A stretch of DNA of 64,000 nucleotides from Spodoptera frugiperda (taxonomy: Eukaryota; Arthropoda; Insecta; Lepidoptera; Noctuidae). The notes beneath the pieces are model-generated. The model saw only the letters and a list, made by a program, of their open reading frames with translations, ran no database searches and was not told where the DNA came from. This document shows, piece by piece, positions 11,793-24,412 of this stretch (positions are counted from its first letter, which is position 1; every line of letters begins with the position of its first letter). Where the stretch lies: assembly GCF_023101765.2 (NCBI RefSeq), contig NC_064216.1, positions 10,419,545 to 10,483,544 of the forward strand, written 5' to 3'. The translations under genes and the position numbers were made by a program.

Positions 11793-11948
11793 TTTTTCCA
11801 GCGGTTTCGCCCACGTTCCTGTGGGATAAAAAGTATCCTATCACCTAAGTCAGTTCATCTGAAGACCTTTCATCAAAATCCGTTCAGTAGTATCAACGTG
11901 ATTAACAGACAAACAAACAAACTTTAACATTTATAATATTAGTGTGAA
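11793..11948 (-). mobile_element. Helitron-like non-autonomous element (family H)
   Basis: The plus strand starts a|ctagctttttccagcgg and ends ttataatattagtgtga. Read on the minus strand this is TC..acactaatattataaa at the 5' end and a hairpin-forming gcgaaaccgc before CTAG|T at the 3' end. That is the arrangement expected of Helitrons (5' TC, 3' hairpin then CTRR). Internal strings aaaatccgttcagtagt and aacgtgatt are shared with other copies. The 5' flank base is degenerate. Confidence 0.55.
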
Positions 11949-13164
11949 TTATCCATCAAGAAACATAAAGAAACAAAATTATTTTAAATAGGATTCCATT
12001 ATAAAAATATTTCACATTCTATAGATTGAAACATACTCAGGCAGATGACAAAAGCTGATATGAATACACATTGCCTTTCTTTTCATCTCAGAATCGGGAA
12101 GGAGATAAAATGAAATGTATTTTCTCATATTGTCATGAATTTCAAACATCTTGTCGAATTAAAAATTTAATGGAACTTTTTCATTGTGTATGTGAAAAAA
12201 TGGAGCCCTTCTATGTAGACTAAGGGGAGGGGAAAAGCAACTCAATCAAATAATTAGCAAATATTTGTACTATGTAATTGGCTTACACAAGTGGGGTAAG
12301 CACAAAGGGTGGTCATGAAAAATTAGTGTAATGTATTTTTTGAGGTATGTTTCTCTTTTATTGTTAAATTATTTAAAACGTCAATAAGGGTTTGTTGTTG
12401 TTTTTTAATACATGGTTAATAAACTTTATTTCAAATTAGATCATACAAAAATATCTCATATTAGCCATAAGTACCACTAAAACACATCCGAAACCGATCG
12501 CGCAACCTCTATGAATTTCAAATCACTTTTTGAAGAGCAGTTTCGGAGATTACAACCGATTCTCATAAACATATACCACTTAATATGTAAGTTGGTGTGT
12601 TTGTAATAAAATCGAGGCCCAAACTCATTATACTGTAGCGTTATGTACGGAATCCGGTTTCTGATACGGTTCGCACCTGACCGGAATTAAGATTGTATCT
12701 TCGAAGGCATTTGAGTGTAATGTTATTGCAATTTTGATAATGTACATCGTAGAGACGCGTGTTTTTTTCTAAGGAGGTAATGTGCGTGAGAATTTTCTTT
12801 AACGGTTGTAACAGGCTTTCAAAACCGCGTTTGGCTTTACTTCACCCCTCCTGTAGAGATACAAATGTGATGTAGATACAAGTGGTTGGATGTAATGGAT
12901 GCGTGAAGCTTGGTAGTTGTTGGTGATAAATAGTAATGAGAACGATATCTAATGGATTAACCTCTTGTCTGTCGGTTTAGACACAGTAGAAAACACATTG
13001 TGTCTCGCATAGATGTGGGTTTTGACAAACAACAGGTTAAATACAAAAGTTCCCGTGTAACATTTGGTCAGCACTTTTCATCTCTGATACAATTAGAGTA
13101 TTTCAAACTTAGGAGCATTTAAGAGTATTAAGAGTATTTCAAAAGAGGAAAATAGAAATTTTAA

Positions 13165-13267
13165 CCCACAGCTGCAGACTGCTTAGCGGGTTACCGGGGC
13201 TCCGACTAGAAAAACAGGAGTAGAAATGGAGTGGATTTTAGTCAGTAAAAGTCATTGGATGATTTTC
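13165..13267 (+). repeat. SINE family 2 copy with internal deletion
   Basis: Has gcgggttaccggggctccg, aacaggagtagaaatgg and ttttagtcagtaa, then jumps straight to gtcattggatgatttt. It lacks the gagtctgacactccctc...aaggcggg segment present at 33341 and 41444. Confidence 0.65.
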
Positions 13268-14487
13268 TTGCCTAAAACAGCCTCGTAATTGTAGATTAAT
13301 GAAGTAGTAATTTTATCTCCCATTTTATAATAATGACATGTCACATGATGTTGATATGTCTCCAAACATATCTCTCTCAAGTATATGTTCCTCATTACCG
13401 CAAGTAATGCACTCAGCGCTGCCGCCGAGCAAACGTAACAGATTCGAAGTCGGAGTCGTCACATTATAATAAGAAAAGCTGCTTTCAAACGTTATTCATA
13501 ACATTCTTTGAAAGTCAACAGCCGCTGTGTGGGTAGAGTGGGGCCATGAAACGCTGTGGTTTGTTTTCGAAATATAGGTTCTTTTGAAATTTAGGGCCAG
13601 TTTCACACTGTCTGGATGGCTACTATGTGCCAAATAAATAAGAATTAAGTACATAATTTGCATGAACTATCTGTCATATAAGTTTGTCGGGTACAAAAAA
13701 AAAAAAATTTTGCTATGTGTGCTAAATAAAATGCAATTTTAATAACACTTTCTTAATGAAAACTACGTTATTAAGATTTAATGTTAATAACTACGTCCAA
13801 ATCGCTAACTCTCACAAACTCGCTGCCTTTCTATCCCTCCCGGAGGTCTTAACACTGTTTTCTCAGGCACTCAGCGAAGCGCCTTATTGGCTTCGATACA
13901 AATTTTGTTGAGCTTAGCTGCTGCAGATCGAAACTCCACTGTTATCCCGACGCAGCTGCTTATTTAACAGATGAGCATAGCAATCGAACAAAAATATACT
14001 CTATTAAACTGGAAATTAGATAAACTTTAATTTAATTTCTAGCGAATATTTTATTTCAATTTAAAGTTGAAAACTTGGAAGCGTTTAAAGTAAAATATAC
14101 TTTATAACATAGTTAACTTGAGTGAATATTCGTTAAAGATAGGAATTGAAGATCGTTCCTACAACAATAGCAGTAACTCTCAAGTCCTTTATTTCCAACT
14201 CTTTCTCAACTCAATAAACATAATAGCTATCTCACACAAACTAATGTATAGTACATTATACAGCACACAATTCAAATTTTACTACGCCGGAGCACATTGT
14301 CCAGGCATCTTTATTGCAGTTTAACAACCCACTATAAAATATATTAGAGCAAAAATGACACGAAATTAGGCACGTAAAAGCCCGGACCGACTTTACGGGA
14401 CTGAAACTTGCCGGACATAAAAATCCACCGGAATTACTCAACTTCTCTACAATTTTGACATCTTTTTAAGTACGAGCGTTTAAGAAA

Positions 14488-14586
14488 ACCGCTCGCGGCT
14501 ATGGAGTGTCGTAGACATCTGTTTCGTAGCATATTTTCGGCTACGGCTACGGGTTTCGTAGGCGCTGCGTAGCGTTCGTAGCTTTG
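14488..14586. repeat. TTCGTAGC motif cluster
   Basis: Irregularly spaced TCGTAG/TTCGTAGC units (gtcgtagac, tttcgtagca, gtttcgtaggc, gttcgtagct) with ggctacggctacgg between. It is the reverse complement of the GCTACGAA array at 44117. Confidence 0.5.
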
Positions 14587-16985
14587 TGAGAATTATCTAA
14601 CTTCTTTTTGGGTCAAATGTTTTTTTCTTATTCGTGTGCCGTGATTTTTTGTTATTAAACCACTTAGAGTTATGTACTGTTGTTCAGTTCCGTCCAAAAA
14701 TAATATTATTGTGTTTTTGTTGCTTTATTTTCAGTACATTCCAATATTACATTGGATTCAATAAACAATACTACATATGATTTATATGCAATTCAATAGT
14801 GCAGCTCCTCCGACCCTTGTATGAAATCTCATACATGGTTATAAACGTCAAGTGCCATGTTACTGTCATCGTTAAGTTACCGTCAGACTATAACTTAGAC
14901 TTGGAGCTTAAAGTCATGCATAAGCAATTTGCGGGCCCATTCTGAAGCTCCCGCGTCCCACGTACCCACGCCGCGACCATTTTAATACATTTCAAATATT
15001 TAATTTCACGTATGGTCACGTCTATTACGAATTTACGAGCAAAACCGACGGACAAGTTTGTAGGGGAGATAAACCTTATGTACACTAGAAAATTGCATTC
15101 AGTATTACGTCTCGATGGTAGCAAAGTTGCTATGAATTTTTATTTCCTTATACTGTGGGGTGAAAGTATGTGGTCGGCGATACAAAAGAAATGCAATATT
15201 TCAGTAGTGTTTCCTGGAGATAGCTGAGATTGAGGGTCAGTTTACGACGCTGGGATCTCTGTGAGGATACGAGTAGTCTAGTCTCACTTATTGTGTGGGT
15301 CACATATTGTCTGGCGGCTAGTATTTGTGTTATTGGTAGCTAAACTTTGTGACCTGGCTCGCTTGCCCACTACATCTGGGAAATATTTTGTTACAATTTC
15401 AAACATAAGTAGGTGTCATTATGATTTTTAATTTTATAATAAAATTTAATTAAATATTATACTGCATTTACAAAATATCACAATGTATATCTTATCATAT
15501 TTATCGCAGTCCAACCTAAAAGAAATTACACCAAAAAAGGCTACACCAATTTTTTCCCCCTTAAAAATATTCACCACCAATTTGCCGGAACATTCTCCCA
15601 CTTATAGCACAATGAGCGGCTTTCATTCCTGCCTTATGAACAAACCAACAATCCCACATCTACCTGCACTACTCAGATATTAATGAGATTTCTTGTTTCC
15701 ACACCGATTTAAATATTTTATAACGCCACGTGCAGCCGGGGGAAGACATATGTATGTTTTATACAGCAATAACCCGGAGTTAGGGGTGAATTTGTTTGAA
15801 TACTTGGCTAGTTTTTCAAAGAGGTTCTGTGTCGATGAAATATTTCTTTGTGTATTGTTGTGAACGTCTTTTGTTTAATGTAGATCAATTATTATTCTTA
15901 TGTTTAGAAAATCCAAATACTAATATTATTTTCCATTTTATTCTTGGTGATAAATGGTATCTTGGTTCCGGTAAACGTGACCATATCCAATATTTCAAAC
16001 TTTAAAACACGTTACGAAAACAGTTTCGAAACTTCCTACTGATCTACTTTATATTCATCGAAAAGCACCGCCAAAATGGAGCAGCGAATAAATTGAAAAC
16101 AGCACCATCTTCTGGTGGGATGCAGTAACACGTCAAACAAACAAGGATTAGTTCAATGTATGTAAGTGCAACAAAGATAAGGTGCAGTTTAAGATACCGT
16201 GGCTGTGTACTCGAGGCTTTGCGTACGTGCAGGTCGGGCAGTATAGAATAGAGATGCAGGCTGAAAGGCAAGATACAGGGAAATGGCAGTTTGTTTGGTT
16301 ATGTGAGGAAAGTATAAATATGTATATAGGTTACAATATCAGATAAATTGACATCTATTGCTATTATGGGACATTTGAACGGCATTTATTCTGTTCAGTC
16401 ACGTTTCAAGGTCATTGATAAATCAGAACACAGATTAGCACATAGACGTCAGCATAAATACTGACCATCATTAAACTATAAAATTCGTTTCCATTTTATA
16501 TCATGTCGTCAAATTATCACTTACAAAGCTCATCACCAAATAAATATCAGAACCAAAATATCAAGGAAATTCGTAATTTGTCTTACTTTACCATAGTATT
16601 ATTTATCTAAGTAAATATTGTATATCGATGTGCCAGCACAGGTGTTCTCTGCCCATCCTCTGTAATACGTTCAATCCCTTTGTTGGCTCACAGTTCCTCC
16701 CAGAGAGGCAGGTGTGATCTATCGACAACTATGGGAGCTATATTTTATGTACAGTAAGCTGCAGTTCAGATAAAGTGTGAAGTAAGAGTCCTTTGAAATT
16801 GTTTAGCTGTTTACAATACAGGTGTATGTTTTGCTATGATGTTAAACATTGAGTGGTAATTGTGGCATACGGGCAGAGTGATCACAATTATGATAAAGCA
16901 GTCAGCGCCGCCCATTAATATCCACAACACCAGAGTAGTTGTCAGCCTTTAGGGACGAGGATTAGATCATTCATATATATATAGT
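14587..16985. other. unassigned intron sequence
   Basis: Several 60-80 codon frames on both strands have low-complexity or random-looking products and no splice context. Nothing supported. Confidence 0.45.
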
Positions 16986-17115
16986 AGACTCTAGATAATG
17001 TCAACCGTAGATAATTCGAACTTTTCGATATATTCCAACAGATATTCTCAAATCAATTTTCTTGATACATTTGATAATTCGAACGAAAACATCACGTCTG
17101 TTGTCGGTATAAGAC
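16986..17115. repeat. possible mariner/pogo-like MITE remnant
   Basis: Three AATTCGAA blocks (gataattcgaac twice, ccaattcgaagt once) recur at about 60-75 bp spacing. I associate such blocks with the ends of pogo/mariner-type elements. No intact terminal inverted repeats were found, so this is weak. Confidence 0.25.
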
Positions 17116-18944
17116 TCTCGCCAATTCGAAGTTGCATGGAAAGGGGATAGAAATTCAAAGACCTAAGAATTTGCAGAGGTACTTAAGTATCAAAATTCTG
17201 AGGCACATTCAAGGATAATTACACCACACTTCTTCTCTCCAGTGTTTTATGCAAAATTTTATATTTAAAGCCACAAAGTGTATTTAAATATAAATTATAT
17301 GTATGAAATAGAGATGTCAGTTGTTTCAACATGACAATACAACCCAATCCTGCTAGCCAAGACACTGCCGTATCACACCACATATAGGTCGGAGTAGGAG
17401 GCTATGAACCAGTGGACTGAAATATGGCCGTTTTAAATTGTCCCACAATCTCTTCCACACACAATAAACAAGCGTGAGCATACAAGTAGTACGCGCGGCT
17501 CTGCCCGCAGTCTTAGAGAATATTGCGCCATAACTCGACCGGTTGTATCTGGATTTATCCGGTTTCGTATACGGCTCTACTTCATAAAAGCAGTTATGGG
17601 ATAATCTCCACTATAAATGTGTGCTTTGTGACTTTGTTTTCTTGTAGTTAAGTGAAAATGCTGATGAATTGCTTTATTAAAAAAAATGGAAAAATAATTG
17701 CTATATTTTATTGCATTCGATAGTGTTGGTAGTAAGTAAGTGTAGTTAAAGTTAATGAATAAGCAATAAATAATTGACTTAAATGTAGCAACAATAAAGT
17801 TTATTTCTTAACACGTACGGTAAAAAGCCAACGCTAAAGTTCCAGCACATCAATCGAACAAGTCCTCAACAATCGTTACCAATTCGCACACAACACACAA
17901 AGTTGATTATAAAATACTCAGTATTCTTCGACTCAATAATTCGTTGGAAAAATAAATTACCCCAAAATTGGAATAACAAGATAGGAACGAGAATAATTCC
18001 CATTGTCAGGGGACTTGAACTTATTGAGGGAAACCAATTTACTCCAGAAAAATCCAGTTTTTTCCGGTTCGCTCCGGATGGGAGTCGATCTATCTGGTGG
18101 GAACCGGTAAAAACAAAGATTTAGATGCGTTTGTGTTGACGGTGTTTGTTTTTTATTGTAAAATGTAAATGGATTATTGTAACGATGTTTCGTGAAATTA
18201 TTGTTTTATTTGTGAGGGTGGCAAAATTGCGGGGAGAAGATGATTGTCTATTTTATTTTTCCTCAACCTTATCCTTATCCCAGACTAAAGATTCTCAATG
18301 TCAAGTAAGCCATGATTTCACATAAATACGTGCACGAGACACAATTTCTTTGAAAACATATTATCAAAGGCCCAAAAACTTTAATCAAACATTTTTGAAA
18401 ACATCAAAGACTTTCGAAACTTCTCACACAAAAACCATATTTCTAAACTTATTCGTACGTGTCCAGATCACAGACGTACTCTCGAAGGGACGGTATCAAT
18501 ATATTAACATACGATGGTTTTCTTCCCCTTGTCGGGTGGCGCCCTCACGCGGCCGTATCGCGAACTATCGGGCGCCAACTTTAGTCTATGCAAATTTAAA
18601 CGCCTGCATTTTATGGCTGAGATTCGTTGTAAGTTATGAGCTGTTATTATAGTTTTTAGGGTTGGATGTTTCTCTTATTATGATTATAGGGTGCAAGAGA
18701 GGGGAAAATATTAGGTAGAGGGAAATTAAATATGGATGGAAATGCAGTGATTTCGGACTAAAGCTTCTTGTATTTATTGCGAGTAAAGATTTATTCTTTA
18801 TTTACATTATAAGTGAAGTATTTCAGATAAGAGGTACATTTTAGATCAAGAAGATTTTGGTTGGTAGCAAGTAACGAATTCAGGGCTCTGTAGTGATTAA
18901 CGTATACGTACTGTCTAATATTCAGCTAATCATAGAATTCTTCA
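17116..18944. other. unassigned intron sequence
   Basis: GC-richer blocks at 17480-17560 and 18530-18600 (gtggcgccctcacgcggccg; also atgcaaat) could be regulatory. A 100-codon plus frame at 18350-18652 crosses the latter, but its composition does not look like protein coding. Confidence 0.4.
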
Positions 18945-19065
18945 TCTATCTATACATATAATAAAATCGTAGAAAAGTGCTGTCTGTACATTGAAAATAA
19001 AAATAAAAAAAATAGCAGGGGTTATTGTTATGTCGATGTCGAACCCAAAAATGTAATTAACTTTT

Positions 19066-19119
19066 TTTTGTCTGTTTGTCTGTTTGTCTGTTTGTCTGTT
19101 TGTCTGTTTGTCTGTTCGT
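19066..19119 (+). repeat. (GTCTGTTT)n microsatellite
   Basis: About six 8-base units (gtctgtttgtctgttt...), ending in a diverged gtctgttcgtctgtg. Part of the Helitron-like composite. Confidence 0.9.
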
Positions 19120-19420
19120 CTGTGCGCGCTAATCTCAGAAACGGCTGATCCGAGTTGGATGCGGTTTTCACGAATATATTGTGGGATGCTTAAATTTACA
19201 TTTAGTGTTTGTTTCATGTCAATCGGTTCATAAATAAAAAAGTTATGTCAAATTAAAGAATCACGTCGAACATTCTATGCTTATACCATTAATCTCCGCA
19301 ACTATTTGACGGATTTGGTTGAAATTTGGTACAGATATAGTTTAGAACCTTAGAAAGGACATAGATATATTTTTATTTCAAAAATCAATAAATAAATAAA
19401 AATAGAAATAAATTATTTAT

Positions 19421-19720
19421 AAATAATTCTATGTCGATCGTTACACGACTTCGGTTCATGTTATTGTTTTAATTTATCGAAAAAAAGTAAATAAATAGTA
19501 AAAAGGTATGAAAAAAATAATATCAATATAATAAAACATTTAGTACAAAGAAAATGCTCTAACGGAGTATAGATAATTCTATGTCGATCGTTACACGACT
19601 TCGGTTCATGTTATTGTTTTAATTCATCGAAAAAAAGTAAATAAATAGTAAAAAGGTATGAAAAAAATAATATCAATATAATTAAACTTTTAGTACAAAG
19701 AAAATGCCCGAACGGAGTAT
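19421..19720 (+). repeat. tandem duplication, 150-bp unit x 2
   Basis: Units 19421-19570 and 19571-19720 are nearly identical. Both run from attctatgtcgatcgttaca through acgacttcggttcatgtt to acggagtat. A few substitutions separate them (aatttatcg/aattcatcg, gctcta/gcccga). Confidence 0.92.
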
Positions 19721-19865
19721 AAATAAATAATCCAAGTTGTCTTTATCCTCGATAGATGGCGTTGGGATCGAAATAGATCGCGCTATGGTTTCGTTACATT
19801 CATTTGGTTGGGTATCGGCCGAGCGCTTCGGTACTATCGTAGAAAAAGTGTATTATCAGTCGTAT

Positions 19866-20320
19866 CTGGGGGCACGGCAGTGCCCCCGCCAAGTCGAGCA
19901 AAAAAAAAGCGGCACGGCCGTACCATCCTTTTCTCGAAGCAATTCGGGCCTTTTTCGACCCCCTATAATTCGGTTGTGGATAAAGCAAGAAACCTGAATC
20001 TTCAGTAACTAATCCGGCATTGTATAAACACGGAATATTTAAAATTTCAGTCAATTTGAACCAGTAGTTTAAGAATGACAACTTGTTAAAGTTTCTGGGG
20101 GCACGGCAGTGCCCGCCAAGTCGAGCAAAAAAAGCGGCACGGCCGTACCATCCTTTTCTCGAAGCAATTCGGGCCTTTTTCGACCCCCTATAATTCGGTT
20201 GTGGATAAAGCAAGAAACCTGAATCTTCAGTAACTAATCCGGCATTGTATAAACACGGAATATTTAAAATTTCAGTCAATTTGAACCAGTAGTTTAAGAA
20301 TGACAACTTGTTAAAGTTTC
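19866..20320 (+). repeat. tandem duplication, about 229-bp unit x 2
   Basis: Unit 1 is 19866-20094 and unit 2 is 20095-20320. Both start ctgggggcacggcagtgccc and end gacaacttgttaaagttt. Differences are small indels in a C run and an A run. A 177-codon minus-strand frame (20333-19800) spans both units only because the duplication and indels keep it open; it is not called as a gene. Confidence 0.92.
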
Positions 20321-20880
20321 TAAATTTTGTCACTCACTGACTCACCGATCATCAAAAGTCCAAGGCACTTCTAGCAGACTTAGAAGCTTCATATTTGGAA
20401 TACATATAGAGTTTAGTGTCTTAATCATGGGAAAACTTAAATATTTTGTAATTTCGGTCCAGTTTTCCAAATACACCAACTGCATCAATAATTTATGCAG
20501 TTGGTGGTTGGTGGTGGTTATAAATTTAATAGGTGTAGATAGGTACCTACCGTACGTATGTACGTACGTACCGGGGTATAGGGTGGGTAAGGGTGTGTTT
20601 AGCCCATGAAACTGAACAACATTATTACTTGTAAAATTACAGATTAAGAAGTATTTACCGTCCAGACTTGTCAAAAATTGAGACATCAAAGCCTCCGAGA
20701 AAAGCCCATAGAGACAGGGAGTGGGCTTTGAGAAAAACTGTGGCTGAAGCTCAAGAAGTAGTACCGGAAAAGAAAAAGAGGAAGACTACATATAAAAATA
20801 AGAAAATATCATAAGACCTTTAACAAAATTCGTTAGAAGTAGATGGTATCAAAAAGAAAGGCTCTACAAAAAGAAGTGAG

Positions 20881-21436
20881 ATCCCATCAAAAACATCCTG
20901 TAAAAAACCCAAGTCTCGCAGCTCAGTCTTTCTACCGTCAAAAGTTGTGAGATCCATGTAATACCAAGTCGGTTAATCTATTTAGTGTCTACTTGAAGGA
21001 CCTTCTGTCTTAAGTTATTACATAAGTTATTATCATGCCAATATTAAAAATATTTAACGTTTTAAACAAATAGATCGACTTGGACATCGCATGAAAACAA
21101 AATGAATATTACAATATTATATTAGATTCTTTAGTCTCTCGCGCCTCACGCGATTGAAACTCTCGTTCTTGTTGGTCGCTGGCCCGTCGTGCTGTGTAGT
21201 GTGATACATACTAATAATCAAATCAAGCGATGTCCAAGTCGATCTATTTGTTTAAAACGTTAAATATTTTTAATATTGGCATGATAATAACTTATGTAAT
21301 AACTTAAGACAGAAGGTCCTTCAAGTAGACACTAAATAGATTAACCGACTTGGTATTACATGGATCTCACAACTTTTGACGGTAGAAAGACTGAGCTGCG
21401 AGACTTGGGTTTTTTACAGGATGTTTTTGATGGGAT
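20881..21436. repeat. 210-bp inverted repeat, arms apparently identical, 136-bp spacer
   Basis: Arms 20881-21090 and 21227-21436 are equal in length. Read by eye they are exact reverse complements from atcccatcaaaaacatcctg to gacttggacatcgc. The spacer 21091-21226 holds the less AT-rich tctctcgcgcctcacgcgat. A transcript in either direction would fold into a 210-bp duplex. Confidence 0.93.
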
Positions 21437-22479
21437 GATTATTTGTCTGTAGTGGTCCTGCTGTTTCGTATATTCTAAATTGGTTTCGTTGTATTTGTCA
21501 ATTAATAAGTTTATTTGTTGGGTTTTCCTGGTTTTTTGGTTAAACTATTTAACGTAGGTTTAGTTTGATATCGATTATTAGTAGTTACTGTAGTTAGTTT
21601 TTTTAATAAAATTGTAAGTCTAATTTATAAATTAATTAGATTAGATTTAAGTCGTTTCTTTTAAATTATTTAGTTTAAGCTTGGTTATTATAGCATAGAG
21701 GATAGGTTGTAATATAGTTTCTTTTTTAATTGTTATAAATTCGTAATTCGTAGCTTTCTTTAGTTTTAAGTTAGTTTAAGTCCGTTTTTAAACTATTTTT
21801 TCAATGCCCTAAGTGAGTATACATCTATTAAATTCAAACGCAGAGCTCATTATGTTGATTTTTGAAGAGTTCCCTGGAATATCTTCCACATCTCATTTTT
21901 GAAGAGATCCCGCGAGATCGGGAGCTATGTGGTTAAAACCAAAAATTTGCCGGAAGTCACTATTCCACGCGAACGAAGTCGCGGGCAAAAGCTAGTTCCT
22001 TAATAATTACGTCATCAAATTGAACGAAAAAAAAAATCAAATATTCTACGTTCACCCGACTTCAATATGAGTATATAAATAACAAGTTAATATTAAAACA
22101 TCCAGAGATCTCATTCCGCCAGAATATAAAGTCATCTGTGGAAACGAGAAGTTGGAAGCTGAGAATAAAATCATAAACTCCAATTTCACGCCACAGTGTA
22201 GGCGAATAAGTGAGATAATGTTAAATAAAACGCCAGTACGATTGTAACTAACTGCTTTCTTTGCTGTAAACTCGACGAGATTCGATTACACTGTGAAACT
22301 AATATATGGGAGCTACTACAGCAAGTTATACTTGTATATATTGTAGTTCTGTTTGCTCAATATATTTGAAGATTTTGTTTATTGAGAGAGTTGTTTTGCT
22401 TTTGTTTATTAGTTTGTGTTATTATGAAAGTCGAAGTTGACTGTCTCTAGTTGTTAATATATCTGGGAATCACGTGTGT

Positions 22480-22647
22480 AATAGCTTCTGCCAGTGGCTT
22501 CGCTCGTGTTCTCGCAGGATAAAAAGTATCTTATCACCCAAGTCAGTTTATACCTTGTCTGTATACTTAATTTCATCAAAATCCCTTCAGTGGTTTCAGC
22601 CTAATTGATGGACAAACCAACTTTCACATTTATAATGTTAGTGTGAT
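22480..22647 (-). mobile_element. Helitron-like non-autonomous element (family H)
   Basis: gcttctgccagtggcttcgc, ggataaaaagtatcttatca, ttcatcaaaatcccttcagt, then ttataatgttagtgtga|t. The minus-strand 5' end is A|TCACACTAACATT as expected; the 3' CTAG has decayed to TATT-like sequence. Same family as 11793. Confidence 0.55.
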
Positions 22648-24339
22648 TTATGCCTGCTTGTTCTTAACGCTCGATAGCTATTTAGAAATGTACTGTCCCT
22701 TAAGTAAAAATAATATCAAAACCTCATAACACAATTTTTGTGCCTCATTTTCGTAAGGAAAATAGCAAAGCACCAAATAATTCACAACCTAACGCTTGCA
22801 AAACGTTAAAAGTTTGCGCAACGGAGTCAAGAATTAACCGGTCGACTTAAAACTACCCACACGAACAAACAAACACCATGCATATTATTTACACACACTA
22901 TGAATATTCTATTAACTAGCGGATCTTTTTACTCTGTGGCATTTATAAGATGGTCCATACAGTGCACTTGGTAAAATTTTAATTAGCTCCACGCTTGGGA
23001 CCTTTTTGTTGGTTTTTTAATGGAACGAGCTAAATGGAAGTTATTATTGTGCAGTGTTTAGCTTAAGCTGGAAGCAGCTGCTCGCTGTACGACGGTCTGC
23101 TTAGAAGGATTTTGTGAGGAGATATGTTAGCATGAGAAAGCGCCATGTGTATAATTAAAACTGGGGATTTAGTAAGTTTTTGTTGGAACTAAAGTGGTTT
23201 AGTATTTACTGATACTTTCAAGAGTGGTTTCTTTAATAGTTGAAGTAAATTAAACATCTGGCAATTTTCCTTCCTCCATGTGTTGACCAACATAAGGCCC
23301 ACGCTTAATCTCGTACTCAATTAAACTAAGTTTTAAGTAAAGCTACATCCAGTCACCTTTTGACAATATATTAGATGATACCTGGTCATAAGAGAGCACC
23401 AATCATCTGTCTCCATTCAGATGCAATTAAATATTTTATCCAACTGAGTACATCTCCATAAACTAAGTAACAAACTCTAAACGACGCAAACAGCAACAGT
23501 TTCTGCAAACCTCATGAGAGAGGAAACACACGTACTTTTTTAATCACACCGTTTTCTACTATCCAACTTAGATATTGCATAGACAAAGTAAACGCAGAAG
23601 GTTCACTACGGTCAAGTTGTTGCAAGTGTAGAGTACACTAACCTCATTTTCGTTGGAAAATTATATTTCATTTCCACTTTGCACTAGATTTGGGTCAAGG
23701 ATTTTTGATGTGAGTATACCATAGTATTTCAAAATGAGAAAATCCGATTTATTTACCTTTGTCAAAATCTAGAAGTACTTATGTTGATTAATCGCCTGTT
23801 TCACCACTTTCATATAGTAGTAAGTACCCAACAAAATTTAAATTAGGAACGTAATTTATACAAATTGAGACATAGCGGCTATCCAGACATTGTGAAACAA
23901 GCCCTAAGGCTAGACACTTTTATAAATCGTCAAACGAAAATTACTCGTCATCCAGTCAATTGCAAACGAGACGATACCATTGCAAAAGTTAAAATAAACT
24001 TGATTCTGTCTTCCTATATTGTACGTTAGTGGTACTTCTGACCATTCTTAGATGTTGGCTGTCAGTTCCAGCATCTGTTTTTATGCAGCTTGCAACACTG
24101 GCTGATTTATTGCCCGTAAAACGAGATGATAGCGCGCTCCCTCACTGGCTCACTGGGTGTAGGATGTACAGGTTTTGTGCACCACCCACGTAATGCAGCT
24201 GATAGATTTCTACAAGAAATATTGTGAGGAAATTCTTGGAAAGTTTTCTTATATCTTTAGTTTGCTACAAAAAAATATATGACTTGTTTTTCTTTATTGC
24301 CAGTGTGGTTGTTGTTTACTGTTTATAAATTACTTATTA
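22648..24339. other. unassigned intron sequence
   Basis: No coding, RNA or recognisable repeat found. Confidence 0.45.
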
Positions 24340-24412
24340 TTGAACCGATTTTAAAAAAACCGAGGAGGCCTTCAGTTTGACTTGTATGTAACAAGTCAAA
24401 CTGAAGGCCTCC
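24340..24412. repeat. 22-bp perfect hairpin in a PSE-family repeat
   Basis: Arms 24364-24385 and 24391-24412 are exact reverse complements (ggaggccttcagtttgac... and ...gtcaaactgaaggcctcc) across a 5-base loop, atgta. The arm is the ggaggttctcagtttgac-type 5' segment of the PSE family. The hairpin looks like two copies joined head to head or a fold-back event. aaccgattttaaaaaaaccg precedes it. Confidence 0.9.

Larger units (their letters stand above)
18945..21995 (+). mobile_element. Helitron-like composite element
   Basis: Possible 5' end a|tctatctatacatata at 18945 (or TC at 18949). The 3' end is cgcgaacgaagtcgcg (5-bp stem, 6-base loop), then 8 bases, then CTAG at 21992-21995 followed by T. 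This matches Helitron rules: insertion between A and T, 5' TC, 3' hairpin and CTRR. Inside are a (GTCTGTTT)n tract, two tandem duplications and a 210-bp inverted repeat, so it may be several nested elements rather than one. No Rep/helicase coding was found. Confidence 0.45.

Noticed and set aside
18350..18652. 100-codon plus-strand frame
   Set aside because: Composition looks random and there are no splice sites or recognisable domain; it crosses a GC-rich patch that keeps it open.
19066..19119. Short regular repeats as a CRISPR array
   Set aside because: Continuous 8-bp microsatellite without spacers, in eukaryotic DNA.
19800..20333. 177-codon minus-strand frame, longest in the window
   Set aside because: It exists because a 229-bp repeat unit is duplicated; the peptide is internally repeated and lies in a Helitron-like composite.
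24364..24412. Candidate microRNA precursor
   Set aside because: Five-base loop and 22-bp perfect stem do not fit a normal pre-miRNA, and the arm is a repeat end.
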